Below, one piece after another: positions 43,700-51,303 of a DNA stretch of 64,000 nucleotides. Position numbers and translations under genes: made by a program. The notes under the pieces were generated by a model. The model saw only the letters and a program-made list of their open reading frames with translations. It had not been told where the DNA came from and ran no database searches. Numbering within the stretch: position 1 is the stretch's first letter; each line of letters begins with the position of its first letter. The stretch is from Chromobacterium sp. ATCC 53434. Its GTDB lineage: Bacteria > Pseudomonadota > Gammaproteobacteria > Burkholderiales > Chromobacteriaceae. Where the stretch lies: positions 1,116,001 through 1,180,000 of the forward strand of contig NZ_CP025429.1 of assembly GCF_002848345.1 (NCBI RefSeq), in the 5' to 3' direction.

Positions 43700-43768
43700 C
43701 TCAGCTTTTTCGTTTACACTGCGTTCACGCAGCACACAACCAGAAAGCCTAGGGGGATGGGTTTTAGT

Positions 43769-44254
43769 ATGACGAACAGACAGGGGTTTTTCCTGGTGGC
43801 GGCCGCCTGCGCCACCGCCATCGCGTTCGCGCTGTACGCGCAATACCAGCTGGGGCAGGAGCCTTGCCCGCTATGCATACTGCAGCGCATCGGCGTGATG
43901 GCGGTCGGCGCGATCGCCTTGCTGGCCGCGCTGCATAATCCGGGACGCGCCGGCGCGCGCGTCTGGGGCGGTCTGACGGTGCTGGCGGCGCTGGCCGGCA
44001 GCGGCGTGTCGCTGCGCCAGCTGTGGCTGCAGAGCCTGCCGGCCGACCAGGTGCCGCAGTGCGGGCCCGGCCTGGAGTTTCTGATGGAGTCGTTCCCGCT
44101 GTGGGACGTGCTGTCCAAGGTGCTGAAGGGCAGCGGCGAGTGCGCCGAGATCCAGGGGCGCTTCCTCGGCATGACCATGCCGTTCTGGGTGGCGGCCTTC
44201 TTCGCCGGCGTGATCGTCTGGACGCTGTGGTTGGTGTCGCGCCGCCGCCGTTGA
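43769..44254 (+). CDS. dsbB: disulfide bond formation protein B
   Basis: 161 residues from ATG 43769, or 165 from ATG 43757, which has its ribosome site (AGGGGG) too close. Four membrane segments are seen. The first redox pair is Cys33-Cys36 (EPCPLCILQR), the second Cys98 and Cys125 in the periplasmic loop (VPQCGPG and GECAEIQG). DsbB reoxidises DsbA and passes electrons to quinones. All four cysteines are in place. A strong terminator follows. Confidence 0.93.
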   Translation: MTNRQGFFLVAAACATAIAFALYAQYQLGQEPCPLCILQRIGVMAVGAIALLAALHNPGRAGARVWGGLTVLAALAGSGVSLRQLWLQSLPADQVPQCGPGLEFLMESFPLWDVLSKVLKGSGECAEIQGRFLGMTMPFWVAAFFAGVIVWTLWLVSRRRR

Positions 44255-44276
44255 GCTCCGCTTGTCCGCTTTAACG

Positions 44277-44303
44277 AACCGCCGGCTCGCCGGCGGTTTT
44301 TTT
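44277..44303 (+). terminator. intrinsic terminator after dsbB
   Basis: AACCGCCGG and CCGGCGGTT form the stem with a short loop, followed by seven T. It overlaps the stop of the convergent CHASE2-GGDEF gene. Confidence 0.88.
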
Positions 44304-45927
44304 ACGTCCTGCGTTCGCGCGCCCGCGCCGCGCACACCCGGTTGCGGCCCTGGTCCTTGGCCAGGTACAGCGCGTGGTCGGCGTCCTCGAACAGGCTGCG
44401 CGGCGTATCGGCCAGCGGCGGCCGGGCCGCGACGCCGACGCTGCAGCTGACCTTGCCGTAGGGACTGGCGACGTGCGGCAGTTCCAGGCCGGCCAGGTAG
44501 CGACAGAATCGTTCGGCGGCGGCCATGGCCATTTCCGGCGTGCAATTCTCCAGCAAGACGCCGAACTCCTCGCCGCCCAGCCTGGCCACCATTTCGCCCT
44601 TGCGATCGAAGCAGTGGCGCAAGGCGTCGGCGGTGCGCCGCAGCACGTCGTCGCCGGCGTAGTGGCCGTAGCGGTCGTTGTAGCCCTTGAAGTTGTCGAG
44701 GTCGATGATCATCAGGGCCAGCGGCCGGCGGCGGCGCTGGTGCGCGGCCAGCGAGGAGGCGAAGGTGTCGTCGAAGCTGCGGCGGTTGGCGAGGCCGGTC
44801 AGGCCATCGGTCATCGCCAGCGCGTGCAGCCGCGTCTGGCCGGCGGCGAAGCGCAGCGCGCCGGCCATCATCAGCAGCAGCGCTGCGACGCTGCCGCCCA
44901 GCCAGACATGTCCGAGGTACAGCGCCAGCGCCGAGGCGCAGGGGATGGCCAGCGCGGCGGCGGCATAACTGCCCAGCAGCCGGTACGGCGCGGTCTGGCG
45001 CGACAGGCGCCAGTCGGCCAGCAACAGCAGCAGCGCGCCCAGCAGCGCTCTCCACAGCGGTTCCAGCGGCGTGACGCGCAGGCCTTCCATCAGGCCGTGC
45101 AGCAGGAAGGCGTTGATCTCGACGCCGGACATGCCGCGGTTGTTGGCGGAGATCGGCGTCGGGTGGTTGTCGCCGAGGCCGGTGGCCGTCGCGCCGATCA
45201 GCACGACGCGGCCGGCGAAGCTGTCGGACGACAGGTGGTTGAGCGCGTCGGAATACGACACCAACTGGTAGGGGCGCTCGCCACCGGCGAACGGCACCAT
45301 CGCCGCTTCGGCGCGCACCCAGGGCTGGCCGGGCGCGGCCGGCGGCGGGATGACGCGTCGACAGCCGTCGGCGACGGAGGCGACGGCGCCGGCGAAGCTC
45401 GGATAGCGGGGCGCGCCCAGGCCGGCTTGCAGATAGACGCGGCGGATGATGCCGTCGTCGTCTTGTTCGAAGTCGGTATGGCCCAGGGCCGCCATGTTGC
45501 GGGCCAACTGCGGCAGCGGCCGGGTTTCCACCAGCCGCCGGCCTTGCAGCTCCGGAAATACCGGACCTACGACCCGGCCGTTGCGGCGGATGGCCTGCGC
45601 CAGGTGTTGGTCGGCTTCCGGCTGCGTCGACGGCTCGGCGATGGCGATGTTCAGGCCGACGGCGCGGGCGTGGTGCAGCTTGTCTAGCAGCTGGGCGTGG
45701 TAGGCGCGCGGCCACGGCCAGCGGCCCAGCTCGGCCAGGCTTTTCTCGTCGATGGCGATCACGGTGATGCCGATCTGGTCGCCGTGATCGAATCTGCTGC
45801 GGGTGAGACCGTCGTACAGCCAGAAATCCAGCCGGCCCAGCAATTGGCTGCTGATCAGCAACAAACCCAGCAGGGCCAGCAGCAGCGAGGCGAGCCGGCC
45901 GGCTCTGGGCAGTGGGGGGACGTGCAT
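44302..45927 (-). CDS. CHASE2-GGDEF diguanylate cyclase
   Basis: 541 residues. After an N-terminal membrane segment comes a periplasmic CHASE2 domain (about 35-285; ITVIAIDEKSLAELGRWPWP, later GRVVLIGATATGLGD). Then three membrane segments (about 300-370) and a GGDEF domain with MIIDLDNFKGYNDRYGH and the loop GGEEF follow. The inhibitory position reads RKGE instead of RxxD, so feedback by cyclic-di-GMP is probably lost. The gene lies 56 bases after the LysM-FecR gene in the same direction. The start overlaps no other gene; ATG 45927 begins just before the first membrane segment. Confidence 0.9.
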   Translation of the reverse strand: MHVPPLPRAGRLASLLLALLGLLLISSQLLGRLDFWLYDGLTRSRFDHGDQIGITVIAIDEKSLAELGRWPWPRAYHAQLLDKLHHARAVGLNIAIAEPSTQPEADQHLAQAIRRNGRVVGPVFPELQGRRLVETRPLPQLARNMAALGHTDFEQDDDGIIRRVYLQAGLGAPRYPSFAGAVASVADGCRRVIPPPAAPGQPWVRAEAAMVPFAGGERPYQLVSYSDALNHLSSDSFAGRVVLIGATATGLGDNHPTPISANNRGMSGVEINAFLLHGLMEGLRVTPLEPLWRALLGALLLLLADWRLSRQTAPYRLLGSYAAAALAIPCASALALYLGHVWLGGSVAALLLMMAGALRFAAGQTRLHALAMTDGLTGLANRRSFDDTFASSLAAHQRRRRPLALMIIDLDNFKGYNDRYGHYAGDDVLRRTADALRHCFDRKGEMVARLGGEEFGVLLENCTPEMAMAAAERFCRYLAGLELPHVASPYGKVSCSVGVAARPPLADTPRSLFEDADHALYLAKDQGRNRVCAARARERRT

Positions 45928-45983
45928 TCAACGTTATCCGGATTGCGCCCGCGCGCCGATGGTGGCGGCGCCGGAGGCCGGGT

Positions 45984-47528
45984 TCATGGCAAGGTCAGCG
46001 ATGGGTATTGTTCTTCGGCGTGGTAGCCATCGTCGTCGTCGATGTGGATGGTGACGGCAAACCGGCCTCGCGGCAAGTCGCGCAGCAGCCACAGCGGTTG
46101 CGCGGCGGCGAAGCGGAACGGCGTGGCGGCCAGCTGCTCCAGCGGCGTCAGCTGCAGCGTGTAGCGCAGGCCGGACAGTGGATAGCGGCGGCCTGCGAGC
46201 GTGGCGGGGCGAATGTCCGGCACCATCAGCCAGCCGGTCACCTCCAGCCGCTGGACGTCGCCGTAGGGACCGAGGCGGCCATCGGCGCCGATCGACGCCG
46301 CGCGCCAGTACCAGACGCCCTGATCCGGCAGCGTCAGCTGCCACTGCGGACGCTCCAGCCGGCCGTCGTACAGCGGCTGGCGGAAGTCGGCGTCGCGGGC
46401 TACTTGCAACCAGGCGGGATGCGCCGCGTCGGCGGTGCTCCGTACTGCCAGCACGGCGCCGCGCTGCTGTTGCTCCGGCCCGGAGGCGAGCAGCAGCGGC
46501 GGCGGCGGGTAGGCGTGCAGCTGCAGCGGGCGGCTGCTGTCGAAGCCTTCCAGGCCGGCGGCATTGACGGCGCGGATGGTCAGCAGGTAGTCGCCGTTGT
46601 CGGGCAAGAGCGGATAGAACGATGGCGCGGCGCCGCTCCGTTCCTGAACCAGGGCGCCGTCGCTCGCCCGGTTCAGGGCCAGGTGGTAGCCGGCTTCGCC
46701 GGCGTCGGCGCGCCAGCGCAGCGGCGGCGGATTGAAATCGTAGCGCGGCGCCAGGCCGGCCAGACGCGGCGCCGCCGGCAGCGCTTCCGGCTGGCCGCCG
46801 TCGGACTTGCCGCGGCTGCCGAAGCCGGCCGGCACGTCGACTTCCTGTTGTCCGTCCCGCACGTTGACCTTGCCGCGCAGCACTTCGGCGGCGGTATCGT
46901 CGGCGGCGGCGCTGCGGACGCGGAACTCAGTGCCGCGCACGGTGGTGACGGCGGATGGGGTCTGGATGCTGTAGCGGCTGGGCATCAGCAGATTGGGAAT
47001 CACCGAGTTGCCGGTGCTGCCCTGGTCCAGCCGGCTTTGCGAGCGGATGGCGCCGGTGCTGGGGTAGTAGGCCTGGTTTTCCAGCGTCAGCGTGGTATTG
47101 GCGTTCAGCACCAGCATCGAGCCGTCGCGAAAGCGCAGGCGCAGCATGGAGTCACGGCCGGTGCTGAAGCGGGTGCCGCTGACATAGCGTTGTCCGCGGA
47201 CCAGATCGAGCGCGGCGCCGTTGCGTCCCTGCGCCGCCACCTGGCCGGACATCTCGTCCAGCGTGGCGTCGGCGGTATCCTGCTTCACCCAGGCGTAGGG
47301 GATGTTCAGCACGCTGCCGGACGATAGCCGGTATGGATTGGCGATGTGGTTCTGCGCTTGCAGCTGAGGCACGTAGCCGGGGGAAAGCAGGTGCTGCGAG
47401 GCGACCGACCACAGCGTGTCGCCGGCCTGTACCCGATATTGCCAGATGGCGGAGTCGGCGGCGGGCGCGGCGCCTGCCAGTGCCAGCGGGGGGGCGAGAC
47501 AGACCGCCAGCAGCATTGCCTTATTCAT
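45984..47528 (-). CDS. exported LysM-FecR domain protein
   Basis: 514 residues. A signal peptide (MNKAMLLAVCLAPPLALAGA) is followed by a LysM domain (about 30-80; YRVQAGDTLWSVASQHLLSP), which binds peptidoglycan. A FecR domain follows (about 90-210; LRLRFRDGSMLVLNANTTLT, then AVTTVRGTEFRVR). The C-terminal half has repeated fibronectin-like strands (LRWRADAGEAGYHLALNRA; WYWRAASIGADGRLGPYGDV). The partner is the CHASE2-GGDEF gene directly downstream; this combination of a FecR-like exported protein with a CHASE2 enzyme recurs in proteobacteria and suggests a periplasmic signal for the cyclase. The exact job is unknown. Confidence 0.87.
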   Translation of the reverse strand: MNKAMLLAVCLAPPLALAGAAPAADSAIWQYRVQAGDTLWSVASQHLLSPGYVPQLQAQNHIANPYRLSSGSVLNIPYAWVKQDTADATLDEMSGQVAAQGRNGAALDLVRGQRYVSGTRFSTGRDSMLRLRFRDGSMLVLNANTTLTLENQAYYPSTGAIRSQSRLDQGSTGNSVIPNLLMPSRYSIQTPSAVTTVRGTEFRVRSAAADDTAAEVLRGKVNVRDGQQEVDVPAGFGSRGKSDGGQPEALPAAPRLAGLAPRYDFNPPPLRWRADAGEAGYHLALNRASDGALVQERSGAAPSFYPLLPDNGDYLLTIRAVNAAGLEGFDSSRPLQLHAYPPPPLLLASGPEQQQRGAVLAVRSTADAAHPAWLQVARDADFRQPLYDGRLERPQWQLTLPDQGVWYWRAASIGADGRLGPYGDVQRLEVTGWLMVPDIRPATLAGRRYPLSGLRYTLQLTPLEQLAATPFRFAAAQPLWLLRDLPRGRFAVTIHIDDDDGYHAEEQYPSLTLP

Positions 47529-47663
47529 TGTGTAATCTCTTGATATGCAATGTATAAAGTCAGACAGTATCGATGCCATCGGCAAATTTGGCAAATTTAC
47601 CGCATATGACTGCGGATGGTGTGCAACATGAGCCGAATGCATGTCTGGCCGAAGCCGGAATGC

Positions 47664-47691
47664 AAAAAAGCAGCCCGCAGGCTGCTTTTTT
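47664..47691 (-). terminator. intrinsic terminator of the tRNA array
   Basis: GCAGCC-CGCA-GGCTGC with six T on the minus strand, five bases past the last tRNA-Asp. The opposite-strand T-run means it could also stop rightward transcription. Confidence 0.88.
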
Positions 47692-47696
47692 GTCGT

Positions 47697-47773
47697 TGGC
47701 GGAGTGGACGGGACTCGAACCCGCGACCCCCGGCGTGACAGGCCGGTATTCTAACCAACTGAACTACCACTCC
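47697..47773 (-). tRNA. tRNA-Asp(GTC), copy 1 (promoter-distal)
   Basis: 77 bases including encoded CCA. The seven-pair acceptor stem starts GGAGTGG; the anticodon loop CTGTCAC sits in a CCGGC/GCCGG stem, and the T-arm has GTTCGAGTC. It is the last gene of the array, just before the terminator. Confidence 0.95.
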
Positions 47774-47780
47774 GTTTTTC

Positions 47781-47857
47781 TGGTGGGCGGTACTGGACTC
47801 GAACCAGCGACCCCTGCCGTGTGAAGGCAGTGCTCTACCAACTGAGACTAACCGCCC
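47781..47857 (-). tRNA. tRNA-Val(CAC), copy 1
   Basis: 77 bases with CCA. Acceptor GGGCGGT pairs with ACCGCCC, and the anticodon loop TTCACAC in stem CTGCC/GGCAG gives CAC (codon GTG). The D-arm reads TTAGTCTCAGTTGGTAGAGC, one base longer than the usual TTAGCTCAG.. form, so D-stem pairing is shifted. Confidence 0.88.
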
Positions 47858-47884
47858 GAAAACCTGGGTACTGCTTTATAACGT

Positions 47885-47961
47885 TGGCGGAGTGGACGGG
47901 ACTCGAACCCGCGACCCCCGGCGTGACAGGCCGGTATTCTAACCAACTGAACTACCACTCC
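47885..47961 (-). tRNA. tRNA-Asp(GTC), copy 2
   Basis: Identical in sequence to copy 1, with encoded CCA. The spacer to the next upstream tRNA-Val(CAC) is seven bases, the same as for copy 1. Confidence 0.95.
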
Positions 47962-47968
47962 GTTTTTC

Positions 47969-48045
47969 TGGTGGGCGGTACTGGACTCGAACCAGCGACC
48001 CCTGCCGTGTGAAGGCAGTGCTCTACCAACTGAGACTAACCGCCC
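47969..48045 (-). tRNA. tRNA-Val(CAC), copy 2
   Basis: Identical to Val(CAC) copy 1, including the extra base in the D-arm, and with the same flanking bases. The Val(CAC)-Asp pair of about 188 bases is thus duplicated. Confidence 0.88.
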
Positions 48046-48071
48046 GAAAACCTGGGTACTGCTTTATGCGT

Positions 48072-48148
48072 TGGCGGAGTGGACGGGACTCGAACCCGCG
48101 ACCCCCGGCGTGACAGGCCGGTATTCTAACCAACTGAACTACCACTCC
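48072..48148 (-). tRNA. tRNA-Asp(GTC), copy 3
   Basis: Same 77-base sequence with CCA as the other Asp copies. The upstream spacer differs (contains CCGTAAATCTTC on the plus strand), marking the change to the Val(TAC)-Asp units. Confidence 0.95.
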
Positions 48149-48163
48149 AAACCGTAAATCTTC

Positions 48164-48239
48164 TGGTGGGCGTTGACGGAGTCGAACCGCCGACATTCTG
48201 CTTGTAAGGCAGACGCTCTACCAACTGAGCTAAACGCCC
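48164..48239 (-). tRNA. tRNA-Val(TAC), copy 1
   Basis: 76 bases with CCA. Acceptor GGGCGTT pairs with AACGCCC; the anticodon loop CTTACAA in stem TCTGC/GCAGA gives TAC (codons GTA and other GTN). The D-arm is regular (TTAGCTCAGTTGGTAGAGC). Confidence 0.95.
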
Positions 48240-48259
48240 ACGATGCTGCTTTGTCTTGT

Positions 48260-48336
48260 TGGCGGAGTGGACGGGACTCGAACCCGCGACCCCCGGCGTG
48301 ACAGGCCGGTATTCTAACCAACTGAACTACCACTCC
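48260..48336 (-). tRNA. tRNA-Asp(GTC), copy 4
   Basis: Same as the other Asp copies, with encoded CCA, paired with Val(TAC) copy 2 upstream across a 13-base spacer. Confidence 0.95.
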
Positions 48337-48349
48337 AAACCGTAAACCT

Positions 48350-48425
48350 TGGTGGGCGTTGACGGAGTCGAACCGCCGACATTCTGCTTGTAAGGCAGAC
48401 GCTCTACCAACTGAGCTAAACGCCC
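48350..48425 (-). tRNA. tRNA-Val(TAC), copy 2
   Basis: Identical to Val(TAC) copy 1, 76 bases with CCA and a regular D-arm. Confidence 0.95.
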
Positions 48426-48446
48426 TTCGATACTGCTGTGTCTTGT

Positions 48447-48523
48447 TGGCGGAGTGGACGGGACTCGAACCCGCGACCCCCGGCGTGACAGGCCGGTATT
48501 CTAACCAACTGAACTACCACTCC
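48447..48523 (-). tRNA. tRNA-Asp(GTC), copy 5
   Basis: Same 77-base sequence with CCA. The spacer on its downstream side (CGATACTGCTGTGTCTTGT on the plus strand) is repeated at the next unit. Confidence 0.95.
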
Positions 48524-48537
48524 AAACCGTAAACCTT

Positions 48538-48613
48538 TGGTGGGCGTTGACGGAGTCGAACCGCCGACATTCTGCTTGTAAGGCAGACGCTCTACCAACT
48601 GAGCTAAACGCCC
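48538..48613 (-). tRNA. tRNA-Val(TAC), copy 3
   Basis: Identical to the other Val(TAC) copies, with CCA; the spacer to Asp copy 5 is 14 bases. Confidence 0.95.
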
Positions 48614-48634
48614 TTCGATACTGCTGTGTCTTGT

Positions 48635-48711
48635 TGGCGGAGTGGACGGGACTCGAACCCGCGACCCCCGGCGTGACAGGCCGGTATTCTAACCAACTGA
48701 ACTACCACTCC
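48635..48711 (-). tRNA. tRNA-Asp(GTC), copy 6
   Basis: Same sequence with CCA; the spacer to the first tRNA-Val(TAC) is 12 bases, one or two shorter than in the neighbouring units. Confidence 0.95.
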
Positions 48712-48723
48712 AACCGTAAACCT

Positions 48724-48799
48724 TGGTGGGCGTTGACGGAGTCGAACCGCCGACATTCTGCTTGTAAGGCAGACGCTCTACCAACTGAGCTAAACGCCC
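48724..48799 (-). tRNA. tRNA-Val(TAC), copy 4 (promoter-proximal)
   Basis: Identical to the other Val(TAC) genes and the first in the array, about 40 bases from the -10 box of the array promoter. Confidence 0.95.
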
Positions 48800-48838
48800 T
48801 GAATTCGTTTCGCTGCTTGCGTTTCAGCGAGGAGGCGA

Positions 48839-48867
48839 ATTAAAGCACAGGGCTTAAGCTTGTGCAA
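48839..48867 (-). promoter_or_regulatory. sigma-70 promoter of the tRNA array
   Basis: On the minus strand TTGCAC (48862-48867) and TTTAAT (48839-48844) are exactly 17 bases apart, followed by a GC-rich CGCC stretch typical of the discriminator of stringently controlled stable-RNA promoters. No other promoter is seen within the array. Confidence 0.75.
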
Positions 48868-49012
48868 GTGGCGGGGAGAAGTTTTTTTGCCAAAGCCCGG
48901 GATTTCGAATATTTGCTCCAATTTTCCGTTGTTTTGCCGGCTCAACGGGTGACGGCGAGTTTGCGCCTCATGTATGATGCCGCGAATCAAGGTTTGACGG
49001 ATGATGTGAAGA

Positions 49013-49978
49013 ATGAAGCCGACCTTTCTCGATTTTGAGCAACCGATTGCCGAGCTCGAGAACAAAATTGAAGAGCTGCGTTTCGTGCAGGACGACTCGG
49101 TGTTGGATATCTCCGAGGAGATCGCACGCCTGCAGAAGAAGAGCCTGGAATTGACGAAGGCGCTGTACGCCAAGCTGTCGCCGTCGCAGATCGCGATGGT
49201 GGCGCGGCATCCGCAGCGTCCTTATACGCTGGACTATATCCAGGCTATTTTCACCGACTTTGAAGAACTGCACGGTGATCGCGCATTCGCCGACGACGCC
49301 GCCATTGTTGGCGGCCTGGCCCGTTTCAACGGCCAGTCGGTGATGGTGATCGGCCAGCAGAAAGGCCGCGACACCAAGGAAAAGATTCGCCGCAACTTCG
49401 GCATGCCGCACCCGGAAGGCTATCGCAAGGCGCTGCGCTTGATGAAGCTGGCCGAGAAGTTCGGCATCCCGGTGTTCACCTTCGTCGATACCACCGGCGC
49501 CTGGCCCGGCATCGGCGCGGAGGAACGCGGCCAGTCCGAGGCGATAGGGCGCAATCTGTATGAGATGACCCGTTTGCGGGTGCCCATCGTCATCACCGTG
49601 ATCGGCGAGGGCGGTTCCGGCGGCGCGCTGGCCATCGCCGTCGGCGACAGCGTCAACATGCTGCAGTACGCGACCTATTCGGTGATTTCGCCGGAAGGCT
49701 GCGCCTCCATCCTGTGGAAGACCGCCGAGCGCGCGTCCGACGCCGCCGAGGCGCTGGGCATCACCGCGCCGCGGCTGAAGACGCTGGGTCTGATCGATCG
49801 CGTGGTCACCGAGCCGATCGGCGGCGCCCATCGCGATCACGCGCAGATGATGACGACACTGAAGCGCGTGCTGCAGGACCAATTGAAGGAAGTCCAGAGC
49901 AAGTCGCTGGACGAGCTGCTGAAGCAGCGCTTCGACCGCTTGATGAGTTATGGCCGTTTCAAGGAAGACGCCGCCTGA
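49013..49978 (+). CDS. accA: acetyl-CoA carboxylase carboxyltransferase, alpha subunit
   Basis: 321 residues. The family start is present ([20 protein letters not shown]), and the carboxyltransferase core shows [40 protein letters not shown] and [12 protein letters not shown]. With AccD it transfers CO2 from biotin to acetyl-CoA, the first committed step of fatty-acid synthesis. Its 3' end overlaps the tilS start by 29 bases. Confidence 0.96.
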   Translation: MKPTFLDFEQPIAELENKIEELRFVQDDSVLDISEEIARLQKKSLELTKALYAKLSPSQIAMVARHPQRPYTLDYIQAIFTDFEELHGDRAFADDAAIVGGLARFNGQSVMVIGQQKGRDTKEKIRRNFGMPHPEGYRKALRLMKLAEKFGIPVFTFVDTTGAWPGIGAEERGQSEAIGRNLYEMTRLRVPIVITVIGEGGSGGALAIAVGDSVNMLQYATYSVISPEGCASILWKTAERASDAAEALGITAPRLKTLGLIDRVVTEPIGGAHRDHAQMMTTLKRVLQDQLKEVQSKSLDELLKQRFDRLMSYGRFKEDAA

Positions 49979-51287
49979 TCCGGCGGCAAGCCGCCTGACC
50001 CTGCATTGGCCGGACCAGCTGTCCGGCCAATGTGCTTTTGAGGTCGGTCTGTCCGGCGGGCTGGACTCGGTGGCGCTGTTGGCGCTGTTGTGCGCCGAGC
50101 GCGATCGGCGGCCCGGTCTCGCGCTGTCCGCCGTCCATGTCCATCACGGCCTGAGCCCGAACGCCGACGCCTGGGCCGAGCATTGCCGACGGCTGTGCGC
50201 CGAGCTGGCCGTGCCGTTGCGCGTCGAGCGGGTGACGGTGGCGGCCGGAGGCGGGGACAGCCTGGAGGCGGCGGCGCGCGAGGCGCGTTATGCCGTCTAC
50301 CGCGGCTCGAGCGCCGGCGTGATCGCGCTGGCCCATCATCTGGACGATCAGGCGGAGACGGTGCTGCTGCAGCTGCTGCGCGGCGGCGGCGTCCGCGCGC
50401 TGGCGGCGATGCCGGCGCTGCGGGAGCTGGCGGCCGGCAAGCTGTTGTGGCGGCCGCTGCTGCATGTCACGCGGGACCGGCTGCACGACTACGTCCGCGC
50501 CCGCGGACTGGCCTGGATCGACGACGAAAGCAATCTCGATACCCGCTACCGCCGCAATCTGCTGCGGCACGACATCCTGCCGCGCATCGCGCGCGCCATT
50601 CCCCATTACCGCAGCCATCTGGCGCGCGCGGCGGCCTTGCAGGCCGACGCCGCCGCCGTGCTGGACGAGGTGGCTTCGGCGGACGCCGCCGCGGCCGCCG
50701 TGGCCGACGGACTGTCCTGGCCGGCGCTGGCCGCCTTGTCGGCGCCGAGGCGGCGGCTGGCGCTGCTGCGCTGGCTGGAAACGCTGGGCTGGGCCGCGCC
50801 GGAACCGGCCGCCTTGCTGGAATTCCTGCGTCAGCTCGACGAGGCCGGCGTCGGCGCCAGTCCTCAGCTGGAGCTGGTTCAGGGTCATTTGTTGCGTTAT
50901 GCCAACGTCGTGCAGGCCTGGACTAAAGTACAGTGTCATATTGGCGACAGCCGGCTCGATTGGCGGGGCGGAGAAATGCAGGAACTGCCGGAATGGGGCG
51001 GCAGCCTCGAGTGGGAGCGCAGGCCCCTGGGCCTGCCGGAATCGGCGCTGGCCGGCGGCCTGTGCCTGCGGCAGCGCCAGGGCGGAGAAAAGCTGCCGGC
51101 GCGGGTCGGCCGGCGCGAAATCAAGGACCTGCTGCGCGAGGCCGGCGTGCCGCCGCTGCTGCGGCGGCGCTGGCCCTTGCTGTGCGATGGCGGCGGCGAG
51201 CTGCTGGCGCTGCCGGGCATCGCCGTTTCCGCGGCCCGCGCCGCCGAGCCGGGCTGGTGGCCGTTGTGGCGGCCCCGGCGGCCGTGA
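49950..51287 (+). CDS. tilS: tRNA(Ile)-lysidine synthase
   Basis: 445 residues. The PP-loop ATP-binding motif [12 protein letters not shown] lies near residue 35, followed by [19 protein letters not shown] and [20 protein letters not shown]. The C-terminal substrate-binding domains follow, ending with [18 protein letters not shown]. It changes the wobble C of the tRNA-Ile(CAT) anticodon to lysidine, an essential step. ATG 49950 gives the long form; internal starts are possible. The accA-tilS pairing is conserved in related bacteria. Confidence 0.94.
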   Translation: MAVSRKTPPDPAASRLTLHWPDQLSGQCAFEVGLSGGLDSVALLALLCAERDRRPGLALSAVHVHHGLSPNADAWAEHCRRLCAELAVPLRVERVTVAAGGGDSLEAAAREARYAVYRGSSAGVIALAHHLDDQAETVLLQLLRGGGVRALAAMPALRELAAGKLLWRPLLHVTRDRLHDYVRARGLAWIDDESNLDTRYRRNLLRHDILPRIARAIPHYRSHLARAAALQADAAAVLDEVASADAAAAAVADGLSWPALAALSAPRRRLALLRWLETLGWAAPEPAALLEFLRQLDEAGVGASPQLELVQGHLLRYANVVQAWTKVQCHIGDSRLDWRGGEMQELPEWGGSLEWERRPLGLPESALAGGLCLRQRQGGEKLPARVGRREIKDLLREAGVPPLLRRRWPLLCDGGGELLALPGIAVSAARAAEPGWWPLWRPRRP

Positions 51288-51303
51288 GCCGCCGGTTCTG
51301 CCG

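Noticed and set aside
47697..48799. Regular repeats at about 90-190-base spacing that could suggest a CRISPR array or satellite
   Set aside because: Every repeat folds as a tRNA with acceptor, anticodon and T arms and an encoded CCA. Short open frames through the array are just tRNA sequence.
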